The notes: a model not told the origin generated them from the sequence alone. A DNA stretch of 64,000 bases from Phaffia rhodozyma (GCA_014706385.1 JACGZH010000001.1:1612001-1676000), one strand, 5' to 3'. Numbered from the stretch's first letter, positions 21,770 through 34,654 are shown. Numbers and translations: made by a program.

Positions 21770-24700
21770 TCACGCTTCAAATTGAACACGCTCAACCAAG
21801 CCCTCTCCTAGCCTCTCAATCTCCGCTACAACGCCAGCCTCGTTCAACCTGATCATCTGGCTCTTCTTGTCGCCCCCTTCTCTCGCGACAGGTCGGCCAG
21901 AGAATCCAGTTTGGATCTTAAAGTTTCGAGGCTCTTGAAGAGTAGGGTTCCAGATCCCACCGATCACTGAACCACCGAGAGAATCTTGGAAGAGAACGAA
22001 TGTCTCTCCGTAAATCGTTCGAAGATCACGAATGAAGAGCTGAACAGGATCGAATTGGAGTCGAAGCTCTCTACCATACGTCGAGCTAGAAGCCTGCAAT
22101 GTCGATAAGTTCTTGTACTTTGACGCCCAAGCGGCCTGGTTGGGCTCTAATGCTTGCGACAGACGGGGGAGAACGGCAGGTTTGAGATGGATAAGGAAGT
22201 TATAGTCGGAAGTAGGAGTCTTGAAAACGTGAAGGACGTTCAGCGGCTCAACCTGATCTTGAGGTTCCAAACATAGAATGGTTGCCTTGGCCAACTGGGT
22301 GATTCTACCTGCAACCAACCTCGTAGGACTCGAAGCTCCGAAAACTCTTCCTGATAAGTCCTCCTCGGTAGCAACAACGAATGCTCCATGAGAGATCATA
22401 GGATCAGTAGCTCTAAACCTCTTGAATTTCTCAGTTATCAGTGCCCCCTTTTCTTTGGGGAACACTACCTTTTGACCGGCCTCCATCCCAGCTGCTGAAT
22501 AGAGAGGCACAAACAGAGGAACGGACTTCCATTTCCAAGTCGAAAGCAATCCTACGACTCGGGCAAAGCCAGCGGAGGGAGAAGCAGGCGTTCTGTAAGG
22601 CGGAGGCTTGAGGTAAACATGCGCGCAGATGAGTTCGATCATCTGAGCCGAAACGTGGGAGGAAAGCATATGCGATGCGAACCATCGCTTAGTGAGTCGA
22701 ACGGTCGTCGAAAAGGAGGGATACAAGTGATGTAAGGCGGCCATGGCGGAGTGGTGTCGGGGGAGGTAGGTGAATCGAGAATGATGAATATCCAAAGCCT
22801 TTTGGGCAACCCGTCGGATATGCGGGTTTGTTGATTTTTTATCTGCAATCATCTGCTCCAACAGGAACCGTTCTCGATCGTGATGAATTCGAAGTCTGAA
22901 AGCGTACCCAGAAGGGACGAAGATTTCTAACGAGCAGTTATCCTCAATCACGGCTTCTTCAGCATCGTCAATTTCGTCCATTGCCACAGACACGATGCAC
23001 CCTCGGAGTCGATCCCTAAACTGCTTAGCAATCTTTTCAAAGAACGCCAACTTGATCTTCTGGATGGCCGTCAGGTCATCTGGCCATCGGCCAGATGACT
23101 CAAACTGAATGACGACATCCAGTGGCTCGATGTACTTGAGGCAATCTGGAGCAAGTGAAAACCGGTCGGTATCAATCGGCAGCGGAGGGAAAACCGAAGA
23201 GTATCGAAGGCCCTCCGCGACAGGGAAGATATTGAGTAACGAAAGAGGAAGATCTTCCATAGCTTTCAGAGTCTTGGTAAGCTGGTTGTACGCGTCTATA
23301 GCTGGCCTGAATCCTTCGGATGAAGCGTCGGTGGACAACAAGTTGGTGGCCGAGGCTGGTAATCGCAGGAGGGGAAGGTAGGCGGCTAGGCTCTCGATTG
23401 GAATCTCATCCGCATCAAGACCAAAGTGTCGGTTAAGAATATATCGAACGGATCGTCCAACGATCAAACTTCTCTCCTCTGGAGCAGGTCCGACCTCCCA
23501 AACCACACTCTCCAATATCCGCCCGTCCTTGAATCGCCTCAACTCGGATTTATCTCCCCAGAAGTCTCTGAACTCTTGGGATGCCTCAGGCTCTTCAGCC
23601 GAAGGTCCGTGGTCGACTAATCGAGCGGCCTCTCTCTGATCAAGAATGATGCCAAGCTCAATGACCTGAGACTCGGGGGCGGGAGTCGGCTTGGGGGATC
23701 CGAAAGTCCATCTACTCGTCGTCGTTGAAGGAACGGCCTTCTGAGAGACGACACACTTAGCTCGAGTGTTAAGTGCACGTCTTACAACAGATGACACAGA
23801 CGTCATCAGATGAGCAGTACGGGAGGGCTGGTCGAGGCGGGCAAGTGCAGGCTGCAAGAGCGGCTTAGCAGATGAAATGTCGATTCTAGTTGATTTATGG
23901 GCAATTAAATGAGAAACAATGTTATGAAGTACAGAAGTGTACGGCATAAGAAAGGAGGAAACATACCTGAACACGAGATCGAATCTTCTCTCCCCTCCAG
24001 TAGCCTTCCTCAAGAACACGCTATCAAATACCTCCTCCTTCTCCTCTCCGTAGTCATCCTCATCCAGCAGCTCCAACGTTCCCTTAGCCTCCTGTCCCAA
24101 AATCTCAAGCACACCTCTCTCAACCCCGCTCAATAAATTAACACTCCCCGTTGGATCCACAAATACAGCGTCGAATAATCCAGAGATCATCCAGTCTTCT
24201 GTCGGGATCTTTTTCTCAGCTGAGGGCGCTGCGTTGGGTTGAGTGTGCAGGAAAACGGGCTGGGTGAAAAAGCTCCTCTTTGTGAAAAAGTCGAGAACAC
24301 CTCTGAAGACTTGGTAGGAGGACATGCCTCGACCGAGTCTTTTTCCGCTCTCTTTCTTACCCTTCTCGTTGTTTCCACCAAAAACAAGCAAGCCCATCAC
24401 CATCTGACACCACCCGCTCCAACCACCATAGCCTTGCCAAGGGATCTCGGCTCCAAATCCTCGCTGTCGACCCCAAAGCTGGAGCATGAGAGATGCATCC
24501 TTGTAAGCAGGCAGAGCAAGTGAGAGATGATGCAGATAGACGAGATGTTGAGCAGGAAGGGTGGAAGAAAGAATCTGAGCATTATAATGAGGAGTGGGAG
24601 GTGGCGGGGCGGCTGAAGAGGGGGGAGGTCGAAGGTTGTTTCGGGAAGGCGAGAGCTTGGTTGCAGGAAAGAGGGACGTAGGAATGGTGGGATGAAGGGT

Positions 24701-25912
24701 AATAACAAGGTTGAGTTTGGAAAAGTCTTTTGCAGATTTGTCTAGTAACATCAAGACACGGGCCCGAAGGCAAAATCAGCCTCTGAGAAACTCCGAACCA
24801 TGTCTCCATCATAAATCCTGTCTGCTTACCCTGCTTCGATTTCAGAACTAAAACTGGCTTCCAGTCGCTTCCATCAGTTACGCTCCATTCGACAGCCCCG
24901 AGTCCTAGTTTTTCGGTCTGATCGCTAAGTGCCTTTCCAATCACACCGAGCCAGTAAATCTGTTTGAAGAAAAACCTTCCGTTGAGGAAGTCCTTTTCCT
25001 GAAAGTACTCCTCAGGCATCATGAGCGCCATGTCAACCGCGCCCTCTTTCCCCTTTCCCTTCTTGGAAGCTTTGGAAGATGAGACTGTCTCGAGGGCCCA
25101 GTCGCCTACGATCTGTACTTCTTTGGGAGGAACGAAAGTCATCTTCCAGTTAGAGTCCTCAGCTGGTCCAGAATTAGGATAGGGCAGGTCGGGGTACTGC
25201 TTGAGAGACGCTTGAGGGGTCGTGGTTGCCAAGGCAGGCAAGGCGAGGAGAAAAGGTCGAAGGGACTGTAAGGTCGACGTCAAGGCGGAAAGAGCGGCAG
25301 GAGCAGGATGCATGGACACGGGAAGAGGTCGAAGGGAAGGAAGAAGTAGGTCGAGTTGCATACTAAACAAGTTGGACTTGTACAGAGTTGATCCCGATTT
25401 CAAGGCTGTAAGAAAGAGCTCATATTAGTCTTACAGAGAAACCAAGCACCGAGAAAGCTTGATCTAGACGTACTCTGCATCTCCTCGTTTGTAGGAGCTT
25501 TGTAAAGGGAGCTTCCCTTCTTTTGGCCGTAAGCTTGAGCGGTATTAGCTTCTACATCCTCCATAGAACCCTCTTCTTCCTCAACCTCTTCCTCCTCGTC
25601 GTCCATAGCTGATTCCTCGGCCTCATCATCAATTAGATCGGCCTCTCCTTCAGAACTCCCAGAATCCTCGCCATCATCGGCAATATCGATGGCAGAGAGC
25701 ATGGGATCTTGTCCATCGTCTGAGATAAAGTCATCCTCATCATCCGAGGTAGGCTTTGATTTTGTAGCTCGCTGCAGGTCATAATAACGTTATATCCATA
25801 AATCAGGATCAGGATCGTGGTTCAATATACAAGCTGTATCTCTTGAAAAGGTTCCTGCACTTACCTTGACATCTGAGCTTCCCTGAGCCTCGGCCTTACG
25901 TTTACCGGCCAT
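21770..25912 (-). CDS. UTP22: U3 snoRNP-associated protein Utp22 / Nrap family
   Basis: Utp22 (human NRAP/NOL6) is a large subunit of the small-subunit processome needed for 18S rRNA maturation; it contains tandem inactive nucleotidyltransferase-like modules. The N-terminus MAGKRKAEAQGSSDVK is followed by an acidic region (SDDEDDFISDDGQ, DDEEEEVEEEEGSMEDVEA). Next are YKAPTNEEMQ, SNLFSMQLDLLLPSLRPLP and WKMTFVPPKEVQIVGDW, and then a long last part including VYLHHLSLALPAYKDASLML, LWGRQRGFG, SELRRFKDGRILESVVWE and VAQKALDIHHSRFTYLPRHH. Other segments are LRLPASATN, TVRLTKRWFASHMLSSH and LTTYDN-type Nrap domain sequence (TSDYNFLIHLKPAVLPRL). The final exons are long for this locus (about 800 and 2,100 nt). 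The length of roughly 1,200 residues matches the family. A 243-bp convergent gap separates it from the upstream-numbered gene. Confidence 0.92.
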
Positions 25913-26173
25913 CTTTCGAGGGAATCGTTCTTTTTTGAGTAAGAAAAAAAGTGTGAGAGAAAATGAGAAGGTGGAGAGGCAAATGAGTTGGTGTCGGTCA
26001 GGTTTGAGCGTGTTGAAATTTTAATCTCCGACTACGACTTCGACTACGATCGTTCATAGTCATGTTTCTCAAAATCAATACAGGCTTTTCTAATTAATCT
26101 CCGTGTCCTTATGTTGAGTGTATGCGCATATAATCTTTTACTGCTTGACTCTTGTTTCATATAACATGTACAT

Positions 26174-27323
26174 CTATCCCTCCAAGTTTTGTATTCGAGA
26201 TGACCAGAAGCTCTTTCCATAACTGTCTCCCTTGAAGGAACCGGTAAAGGCGAGGAATAGCGAGGGAAAGAGAATACAGGAGAAGAGATGCAGGCCGTTC
26301 GAATTCCCATCGAGAACATACACACACAAAAACTGAGCGAGCAGAATGACCATCTATCGAAACTATGAATCAAGACTGACCTGATCAAGATCTCTTCCCC
26401 CTTGGCAATGCCCTCGGGAGACAACACAAAGATTCCCATACGTAACTCTCCTTTCGGCGCATTCATTCTCTCTACCGGCGTAATCAAGTCTGGGTTAAGC
26501 ACCTTTGGAGTCGTCAATGTCGTTGTTCGTACCGAGTAGAAGAACGCATTTGGCTTGCTTTTAGGAGCGACTAGCTTTCCTTTCGAGTTTCGTTGAGGAA
26601 CTGCATCAGCAGGCACGGGTACGCCTCGAAAGTCATTGCACATCCGAGACTCGTTTCCGTATTGAGAAGCATCAACGGCGACGCCTAGGTCGGACCAGGG
26701 TTCAGGAGTTGATGTCAGAGGACGCAAGGTAGACAGTTTTGGAATGAGCGTGAGGTCATAATCAGACTTCTCTCGTTGTTCACGTCGGGCAGGATCAGAT
26801 TCTGGGTCGAGGTGAACATGACCTGTATACCTACCAAGAGATTAAGCGTTTAGGATACAGATAAGATGAAAAATGAGCATGCATGTCCTAGATGTTTGAT
26901 TGAATCAAACTATTGATATGAACCAAGCGATGAGTTCTCCTTTTTCTAGCTTTTTCTTTGCAAAAAGCCCCCGTTGACCATGAGCGGGGTGAGCAGGGTT
27001 GTTGATCAACCTTTATGGGATCGACACACGCATCCCTTGAAGTATACGTCAGTCACCGTTCAAGCTAGTCAGAGAGAAACATCTAGTGGGCTAGATCTAT
27101 GGAAAGACAAGAGTGTCATGATAGATAGGATAGAATGGAACATGACTGACTGAATAACAACTCTGTCATTCGGCTTATGTACAGGGGGCGGTTGTTTCGA
27201 CCGGACGAACGCTGTGACTTCCGGAGGTAGGTTTGAATAGAAAGGAGCAGTCAGATAGTGGATATCAGAGGGCCAGTTCGCGGGTGGCGGATGGGCTGGC
27301 TTGGGAGGGGCTAGCGGAGCCAT
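26174..27323 (-). CDS. SET-domain protein (putative lysine methyltransferase)
   Basis: The start MAPLAPPKPAHPPPANWPSD at 27323 leads to KPNDRVVIQ. After a long intron (about 26840-27150) the next exon gives YTGHVHLDPESDPARREQRE, SDYDLTLIPKL and the SET-like core GNESRMCNDFRGVPVP, RMGIFVLSPEGIAKGEEILI. An intron then joins in phase to SYGKSFWSSRIQNLEG and TAG at 26174-26176. In SET domains the NHxxxPN motif binds S-adenosylmethionine and GEEI(L/V)xxYG closes the active site. Here the Asn is in NDFRGV and the Tyr in SYGKSFW. No pre-SET or post-SET cysteines are visible. The product is about 250 residues and of unknown substrate. It is divergent from IMP1, 197 bp apart. Confidence 0.75.
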
Positions 27324-27520
27324 CGTTGGGAGTAAAGCAGAGATTATCGATGATGGGTTGGTCGAGGACGTAGAAAGAAGAAGGAACAAGTATCCGCCAG
27401 ATGATTCTGCCTCTACACATTCACACCAACCGATATAACATCAGACAACCCATCCATCCTATCCTGTGATCCTCTAGTATACACGCGCGGTACAAACCCA
27501 TCTATTCTTGCTCATAGAAG

Positions 27521-28302
27521 ATGACTTTCTTTCGGAGAGTTGGCGAGAAGTTATACGTTCAAAGTCGGCTCTTGTTCCAGGCTAGTATCGTCACCGTCCA
27601 GGTAGGTCTCTCTTTTGAACGCCTCTGCTGAAAGTTGGATGTCAACCTCTAACGTTTGCTCCTTTCCGCTTTTCATCTGGTCCTCTCTTATAATAATGTC
27701 TTGTCGCAGAGTGCATGCATTCTTCACTTAATCACCGATCGAATAGGATTTATACAAGAATGTAAAGGAGAATCCATGCTACCTACCCTCGCCCCTCAAG
27801 GTGATTGGATCTACTATTCCCGGCTCCCTTACTACCCCTCTACATCATTTCTTTGCGCCCCTTTCCAACGTGGGGACCTCGTTATCGCTACACATCCCTA
27901 CCTTCCAGACCGAACGGTAGGCAAACGAATCATCGCAATGGAAGGAGATACTGTTGAGGTCGATCCAGGAAACCTAAGAGCGGTGTCCGGGAAGGATGGT
28001 GGAAAGGGCTGGGTGAGAGTGCCGAAAGGTCATGTCTGGCTTCAGGGAGACAATTTGAGTAACTCAACAGATTCAAGGGATTATGGGCCAGTACCGATGG
28101 CATTAATATTGGCCAGGGTAGAAGGCCGAGTAAGTCTAACTTGTTTTCCTATTCCCTCCCCTAACTACTCTTGTCTCGTGCGCTACTTGAGAAGTTAACC
28201 AAGTCTTTATAACGGCTCATACTTCTACTTTAGATCTGGCCGACATGGACAGATTTCAAAAACAATCTGAGATGGCATCGGGACTATGAGGAGGATACAT
28301 GA
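27521..28302 (+). CDS. IMP1: Mitochondrial inner membrane protease subunit 1 (S26 signal peptidase)
   Basis: Imp1 cleaves intermembrane-space sorting signals of proteins such as Cox2 and cytochrome b2. Start [20 protein letters not shown], then an intron, then an N-terminal membrane segment and [11 protein letters not shown], where the Ser of GESMLPT is the catalytic nucleophile. The Lys of the catalytic dyad is in [17 protein letters not shown]. Box E is [20 protein letters not shown] (20 residues), a strong S26A signature, and the protein closes with [13 protein letters not shown] and a TGA at 28300-28302. About three exons give roughly 200 residues. The stop lies only 68 bp from the convergent branching-enzyme stop. 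Confidence 0.93.
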
Positions 28303-28370
28303 ACTGTTTCTCTTTTTTACTCCAGTCTCTGAATCTCCGAGACGTCAATCGTCATTTTATTCTTCCCTAA

Positions 28371-31300
28371 TTATGCTGAGAGTTCCATCAACGTGGATAT
28401 GACGACTGCCGATCTTGGTTGGAGAATGAGCTGGATAGGGAACGAAGAGTACATAGGAGAACATGAACACGACAACAATCAGTCTCTGGGCAAAAGCGGA
28501 TTCGAACGATAGAGATCGAACGGACCTTGTTCAGATCATTCACAACTGCCCCAGCTACTCCGCTTGTGGTGCTTAGCTCGATCCGATACTGGCCTTCAAG
28601 CGCCCATGGCTCCGGAATCGGCAGATTGTCGTCTTTGGCTGGTAGCTTGGTGTTCCAGTTGAAGATGAATAAGTGGTTTGCCCTCGTGAAAACTACTAAC
28701 CTCGAATCCTGTTTTCGTCGTTGTTACAAGAACAGAAAGGAACTTAAGAAATAAGCCACCTCTCCTGTTCTCTCCATGCATATTGAACAGATATAATAAA
28801 GAAAGAGGTATCGAAAGTCGAAAGACTGGAGAGCGTACCTCATCTTGTGTCCATACATGTCCAAGCTCCGCGCTTCCCCATTGTCCTCTTTCTTCAGCCT
28901 CCAACATCTCTCGATCGAACCGGGCGAGATCTCTATATCTTAAATCGCGCGAAAAATCAGCGAGGTCCCATTGACGACGGCAGTGAGTGGTGTGGAATCC
29001 GTTCTGGACCGAGGGGAAAACAAGCCACTGGAGAAGAATAAATGGAGATCGTCAGTACATGGGTGAGTGGGACAAATAGCGAACAGGATGAGAGGAACAC
29101 ACTTCCGGGTGACCGAACTAAACGGTTGGATTGACACGAAGGTCGGGTTGGATCAGAACATGATACAGATATCAATAACAAGGTGTAAGAACGCTTACTT
29201 CGTTGCCCATGAAATCTTTGAATGAGAAATAACAACAATGAACATCCAGAAAATCAGAAAAGGCGGCATATCCAAACCGAAGTTGAACGGAACTCACTCA
29301 TATAACCCTCTCCGGCAAAGGCGAAGACCATCAGTCGAAGCATCTTATGCAGAGCCATAGCTCTACAAGAAACAAGTAGTTCTTCAGAACTATCAACAAA
29401 AATGGTCTCTCGTGATGATGAACGAGAGGAATACGAACCGTTCCACTTTGGGCGTAGGTGTCTGGAAGACAGACATCTGAGTATAAATCTCATCGTCAAA
29501 AAGCCACTGAGACATCGTTTTTCCACCTTCTATGCATTGATCATCTATGAAAATGTATTGCGTCAGCTACGAAATAAGAGATCGGATTGGCAGTGCGACC
29601 AAAGAAGATTTATGGTATAAATACATACGACTTTCAACAAACGCTATAGTTTTTTCGCCTAATTGCAGCCTCCTATTGCCCAATGAAGCAACGATATCCC
29701 TGACAGACCAGTTCGCATCATCCGGCTCCGTCTTCAATAAGTGAAACACTGTAAAATGCACATAAACATCCTTTTAGAATCTCTCCTGTTTTATCCTACA
29801 TGTATGCTTCATCGCTGGGGGATTCAGCACTCACAGTGGTATGCTGGTCCTAGTGTCAGACGGTAGTCAAATCCCAAGCCTCCGATATCTGTTGAAAGAG
29901 CTAATGTGGGAAACCCAGCCGTGTCTTCTGCTATTGTTGTCACAAAAGGGAAGAGTGTTTTCTTGATCGAGAGGTAAAGGTAAAGAAACCATCAGGAAAC
30001 AACTTGCACATCGCTGAGAACAGTCCGAAACGAGCATACGATGATATGGTTGGCCTGAATGATGAAGGAGAGGCATGAAACAAGACGGAACAAGCTCGAT
30101 AAGCACAAAGCATCAGAAACTCAGCAAGTATGGCGACGTACTAGCATGAAGTATTCAACGCCTGCATGGTCCTGTTATAGATATTCAACGAAAGGTCCAA
30201 GGCGTGTGTCTATCAGTTTCGGTCTGGCGGATATTGGAATACAGTCTAGTCTTGTAGAAACTATCCAGCGTACTGTATCACTCGAAAAGTATTGTCCATA
30301 ATTTCCAGTCCAGCTCTGGTTTACAGCTCTATGGTTGAATAAATTGGAGCATGCGCTATCAAACCTAAACCCATCAAATCCTATTCGTTCAATATAGTAA
30401 CGAAGATTTGATCTTGAGCGTATAGAGTTAGTACATCGGCTGTAGAAATTATTAGAAACTTCAGATAGACCCACATAAGAAAGCGCTGGACTTCGAGATG
30501 TCCGTAGTTAAACACCCGGCTGATCCAACAGGGTAAGAACTTTTAATCAACAAACAATGATGTGAAAAAGATGTCCGAACGTTAGGGTTCTTACGTTCCC
30601 CAAATAGGATGATCTCCTTTCGAATCTTCCGAAAAGTACATTCCTCTTGTGCCGTTGAACCTTTTCACCAAGAAGTAACATACGTTCAGTCAGATAAGAA
30701 TTTCAGCATCGAAACACAAACCCATAGTCTCTTACATGTTGAGACTCTCCATGTCGTTAGTGCACGAATGACCATGGACTACGTCCAAGATCACGCGGAT
30801 ACCTTGCTTGTGAGCTGCATCAATAAGAGATGTCAAGGATGCGATAGATCCTGATTGTCGAACGAAGAAGATCTTGAGTATGTGGGAAAAAGTGGTATTG
30901 TCAGACTGAAGCTATCTAGGATGGTTTCTTACCAAATCGCGACGACACGGCAAAGAACGAAGAGACTTGATACCCGTAGGACTACGTAGGATACAGCAGA
31001 CACGCATACGACGATCAACGTTCTGCCTGTTTCCAAGATCGATTTAGAGGCCAATCCACTCACGGCATAATAGGGATGCTCCATGATTCCCATCAGTTGA
31101 AGGGTGTTGTATCCCCCGGCCTTAACTCTCCACAGGACGTTCTTCTCAAACTCCTCAAAAGTGCCTATAGCATGTGGTTTGGACGTAGCGGCTCCAATGT
31201 GAGCTTCATAAATCCTGCGAGGGGTATCAACAAATGGGAACGCAAAATGTTAGGCATAAACAAACGTAGGCGCGCCATGAATGTCTAAATCTCGAAGAGC

Positions 31301-32284
31301 AACACTAACTTTGGGGTTCGGGGAGCTAGTGGTCGCGCACCATTATATATAGGTGGGAGTCGCTCTATTCGCGCTCTGAACAAAACTTCAGGTGGATTCT
31401 GAGATTGAGTTGCACGAAGCACCCATGCTGGGAACCTGTCCAGAGATTCACCCGATGGCAGAGTTATTCTGATCTGTATTCGCGGGTGTCAGCCTAGAAA
31501 GTTCTTCTTCAGTTGACCAAATCTCAAGGTACAGACCCACCTTTACTTCTGAACCAAGCGGTATTTGTGGTTGCCCATTCTCCATGACAGGAAGATGGAT
31601 AGTCCAGTATGAAGAACCGGTGTGCTCGTCTATTTCATGCTTGAGAAGGTGCGCGGAAGGATTGAAAGCGTCTGAAGAACCACCAAAGTATCAGACTTAA
31701 TCAGTCACGGGCCGAGGAATATGAACTCTTGTAATTCCTACTTACTGAAGTCGCCGATTAGCGAAGCTTCGATAATGCCTTCAGCCCATTCAGTGTATGT
31801 TATTGAATTATCATCGTGTAACTATTCCGTGACGGCTATCGTTAACACGATTTATTGTACGTTGTTATCAATGGCATCCCAAATGATTTACTGACTACAA
31901 GTCCCATCTTGAGATATCCAGAGCTAAACTCATCCAAGCCGCCAGGATATATAGTCTTTAGCTTTTCAAGAGACTGCTGAAAATGCTTGAAGCTGTGTGG
32001 ATTCAGTCGAGACGCATATACCCAAGCGACGTGGTAAGTCCCTCATATGGAGCGCGCGAATTGAGTAGAAACAGCAAGGCAAGCAGAAACATAACGAACC
32101 GTGCGTTCAGGTACCAATCCCAATTCTCCAGATCTGGGTCTTGATCTATTAGACTTCTTGTCTCATTCTGTCCAGGCACCAGCACGAGTCCGTCAAACCA
32201 TTTCATTGGTTTCTCGTATGGCTGAATTTCCGGCTGAACTTTGGGGGTTGCTTCTTTCGATAGGTCAGCCTTGGTTGTTGTCAT
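28371..32284 (-). CDS. Divergent 1,4-alpha-glucan branching enzyme (GH13_8-like)
   Basis: Glycogen branching enzymes cut alpha-1,4 chains and rejoin them as alpha-1,6 branches. The N-terminus MTTTKADLSKEATPK leads to DPDLENWDWYLNARF and SLEKLKTIYPGGLDEFSSGY, as in eukaryotic GBE1. CBM48 residues follow (YTEWAEGIIEASLIGDFN). Next are RDLDIYEAHIG, GYNTLQLMGIMEHPYYASFG and VILDVVHGHSC..LNMFDGTEGLYF. The three GH13 acidic residues appear in place: Asp in FDGFRFDSACSNLF, Glu in IAEDTAGFPTL, Asp in AFVESHDQ. Canonical enzymes read DGFRFDGVTSM and EDVSGMP here, so this copy is divergent. The late part has GEGYMSFFGNEFGHPEWL. The last exon appears to be LILQPRSAVVISTLMELSA (stop 28371-28373), reached from LNK|gtccgttc; this final splice is inferred. 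More than fifteen exons are needed. Confidence 0.83.
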
Positions 32285-32696
32285 CTTGGCTGAAATTCAG
32301 AATAAATGTAGCATCGTGTCGTCAGCCACTGGGTAACGGTCTTACCCATCATCTTCCTATCATCTCAGTGTCGTTCTGGCTCTGGTTCGCTCCTACAAAG
32401 AACATCTTCAGAATGATCACATACCTCGACTTCTGGCTATGTTGGTGGACATTACGACTATAAGATGAACTACATGAGCGAAGAGGCATCAGCAAAGGAT
32501 CAATCACTTAGACAACGTTCTTGAATTTATTTATGATATATCACATAGACGAGTTAACCCTAAGCCTATCCATTTCTCCCCGGCACTCCTTCCTGTCCTC
32601 AAACAGCTCCCTCAGTTTCTTCAGGCTTTCTTTATCCCGAATCTTAGAGGTCACCATTAAAGGCGCGAGTCTGTACTCTAGAAGGTCATAAACATC
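32285..32696. promoter_or_regulatory. Divergent promoter of branching enzyme and CKS1
   Basis: These 412 bp lie between two divergent start codons. Apart from AT-rich stretches around 32520-32560 and a C/T-rich segment before the CKS1 ATG, I see no gene or clear element. Confidence 0.35.
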
Positions 32697-33875
32697 ATGT
32701 CTAAAAACCCGACATACGAGGAGCTCACTGAAAAGTATGTCCTATGGGTCTTTATCGCCATTTGTTTCTTTCCTGATCTCCTTTTTCTGTGTTTTTTCTT
32801 TTCACATTCTCAATTTCTTTGTTTGCTTTATGCTAAAACTCGTTTGATTCTCAATCCTTCAGGATCTTCTATAGTGATAAGTGTTAGTTTCTCTTTCGGA
32901 GCTTTCTGGCGTCTCCTTGTTTGAGAACAACTAGCTGACATCCCTCGTTTCGAACCCTTAACATACCTGTCAGACGAGGACGACGAGTGGGAATACAGGT
33001 CAGCCAAGCTTGCTCCTCTTCGTATCTATAACGTTTGGATCTAGCATAGATTCTGAAGAATTTTAGGGAGCTGATCCTGTCTTTCAATACACACTCAGAC
33101 ATGTCATTCTTCCCAAGCAGCTTCTCAAACTGATACCACCGGGGTATGGTCTTCCTTTTCTGACTGCTGAAATCAGTCGCCCAGAAAGCGTGAAACGTTA
33201 TTGAGCTTATACTTCGTTTATTCTTGCCCCCTTTTGTCTTCCCTTCTGTCTAGAATGTTTGAGCCGGGCGACACCGGAGTTCTCCGGATTTTGTCTGAGA
33301 CCGAGTGGAGGTTTGTACTATTCTTGAGCTCAATTTCAGATGAGAGTCCAACATGGTTTCTTTGTCTAAGGTTGTCGTTAGATTGCGGACTGACAACAAA
33401 TCCTTCTCAATCCCTCTTCTTGATGGTACTTACTTGACACATCAGGTCGATTGGAATCATGCAGAGTAAGTCAAGATTCAAGCTCAGCTATCAACCAGGT
33501 TCAACAACGACATTCTCCATTCAAACAGAAGGTTACTGATATCTCGATTGCCTCGTTCTATGTCTGTACGAATAGGTCTAGGATGGGAGCACTAGTAAGT
33601 CAAACCAGCTTTTGAAGGGTTCGTCTGCATGATCCCCGGTTGACACCTCATTTTTCTGCCTCAACCAATTTAGTGAAGTGCATGCACCCGAACCATGGGT
33701 TTTGCTTTTCCGTCGAGAGTTGAATTATCAGGTACTTCTCTTCTCAGTTTGTCCGCATAAACGAAACACAAGGATTGTATTGCTGACCTAATTTCCCGGA
33801 TTGATCAATCGACGCAATCCATAGGATAAATACGATGCCATGGGCAAGCCTCGTGTAAAGCAGGCCAAGAAGTAA
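32697..33875 (+). CDS. CKS1: Cyclin-dependent kinase regulatory subunit CKS1/Suc1
   Basis: Cks1 binds Cdk1 and phosphorylated substrates and is essential for cell-cycle progression. Exons splice in phase: MSKNPTYEELTEK, IFYSDKSDIPRFEPLTYLSD, EDDEWEYR, HVILPKQLLKLIPPG, MFEPGDTGVLRILSETEWR, SIGIMQ, SLGWEHYEVHAPEPWVLLF, RRELNYQDKYDAMG, ending KPRVKQAKK and TAA at 33873-33875. The anion-binding and beta-hinge hallmarks HVxLP, SLGWxHYxxHxPEP and LLFRR are intact. The loop PPGMFEPGDTGVLRILSE between HVILP and EWR is of the long fungal type, as in yeast Cks1. The protein is about 120 residues in seven or more exons averaging under 60 nt. Confidence 0.95.
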
Positions 33876-34654
33876 TTCGGAGTTCTCCTTCAACGGTTTC
33901 TTTCCATAGACTTTGACTACTTTCTCCTTCTCGCTTCATCCGATCGAAAGTTGCACAAGGATAGCAACCTCAGAGTTTTATTTGCTCTCTGCTTATCCTC
34001 CTTCTTTTTGAGCGCTCTTTTCTCTCTCTATATATACACTCTTCTTTTGCCTAACCTACTACCATCTCTCAGCTTTACCCACATCCCTAATGTATACTTA
34101 TACCTCTCGTCTCCTCTGTCTTTGATGATTCCTCTCGCCAGTCGGGTCACTCATCCTATCATCCCATCTTCTGATAATCATAAAATCTCGCATTCATCTT
34201 CTCGCCTGATCGCTTTCCTGAGTCTTGCTCGCCCTGCCATCGTCCATCATTCACATAGAAAACCCAGGGTTCAACCTTCCGTTCCGTTCCTTTCGGGGTC
34301 TTTCTTCTCTTTTATCTCTTGATTACACTCGTTCGTCTCCAAATGTGTTTGCTTTCCTTTGGTCTGGACGTGAGATTTTTCGTTTCGTTTTGTTTGTTTT
34401 GTTTTGGTTTCTTCTTTCCATCTTGTTCTGCTTCCAACTGAACAACCATCTCTACATACATTTCCCCATCCCCTTGTTCATTCTCTTCGCTCGCGATAGA
34501 GTCCAAGTCTTATGTTCTGTTTTCATTACGTTTGGTGTGAAGAGAGCACAAGATTCCCTGGGGCTACAATTGAGATATATCAAACACAATTACAACAGTG
34601 TACAACTTTTCTCCATTCATTCCCTGTTCTCATGGAGAGAAAGAGTTCGACTTC
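33876..34654. other. Convergent intergenic region
   Basis: The stretch lies between the CKS1 and 725-aa-protein stop codons. It is pyrimidine rich on the + strand, with ctctctctatatataca near 34021-34040 and several T/GT-rich runs (for example gttttgtttgttttgttttgg near 34387). The open frames here show no conserved features and are rejected as genes. It is unusually long for a convergent gap in this window. Confidence 0.35.

Noticed and set aside
24397..24708. Second minus-strand frame inside UTP22
   Set aside because: It overlaps the well-supported Utp22 coding frame and shows only composition-driven Pro/Leu residues.
28480..28560. tRNA-like T-loop sequence (gttcgaatcc on the minus strand)
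   Set aside because: The T-stem does not pair, no A-box or D-arm fits, the outer complementarity spans only about 65 nt, and the sequence is explained as branching-enzyme C-terminal coding/intron sequence.
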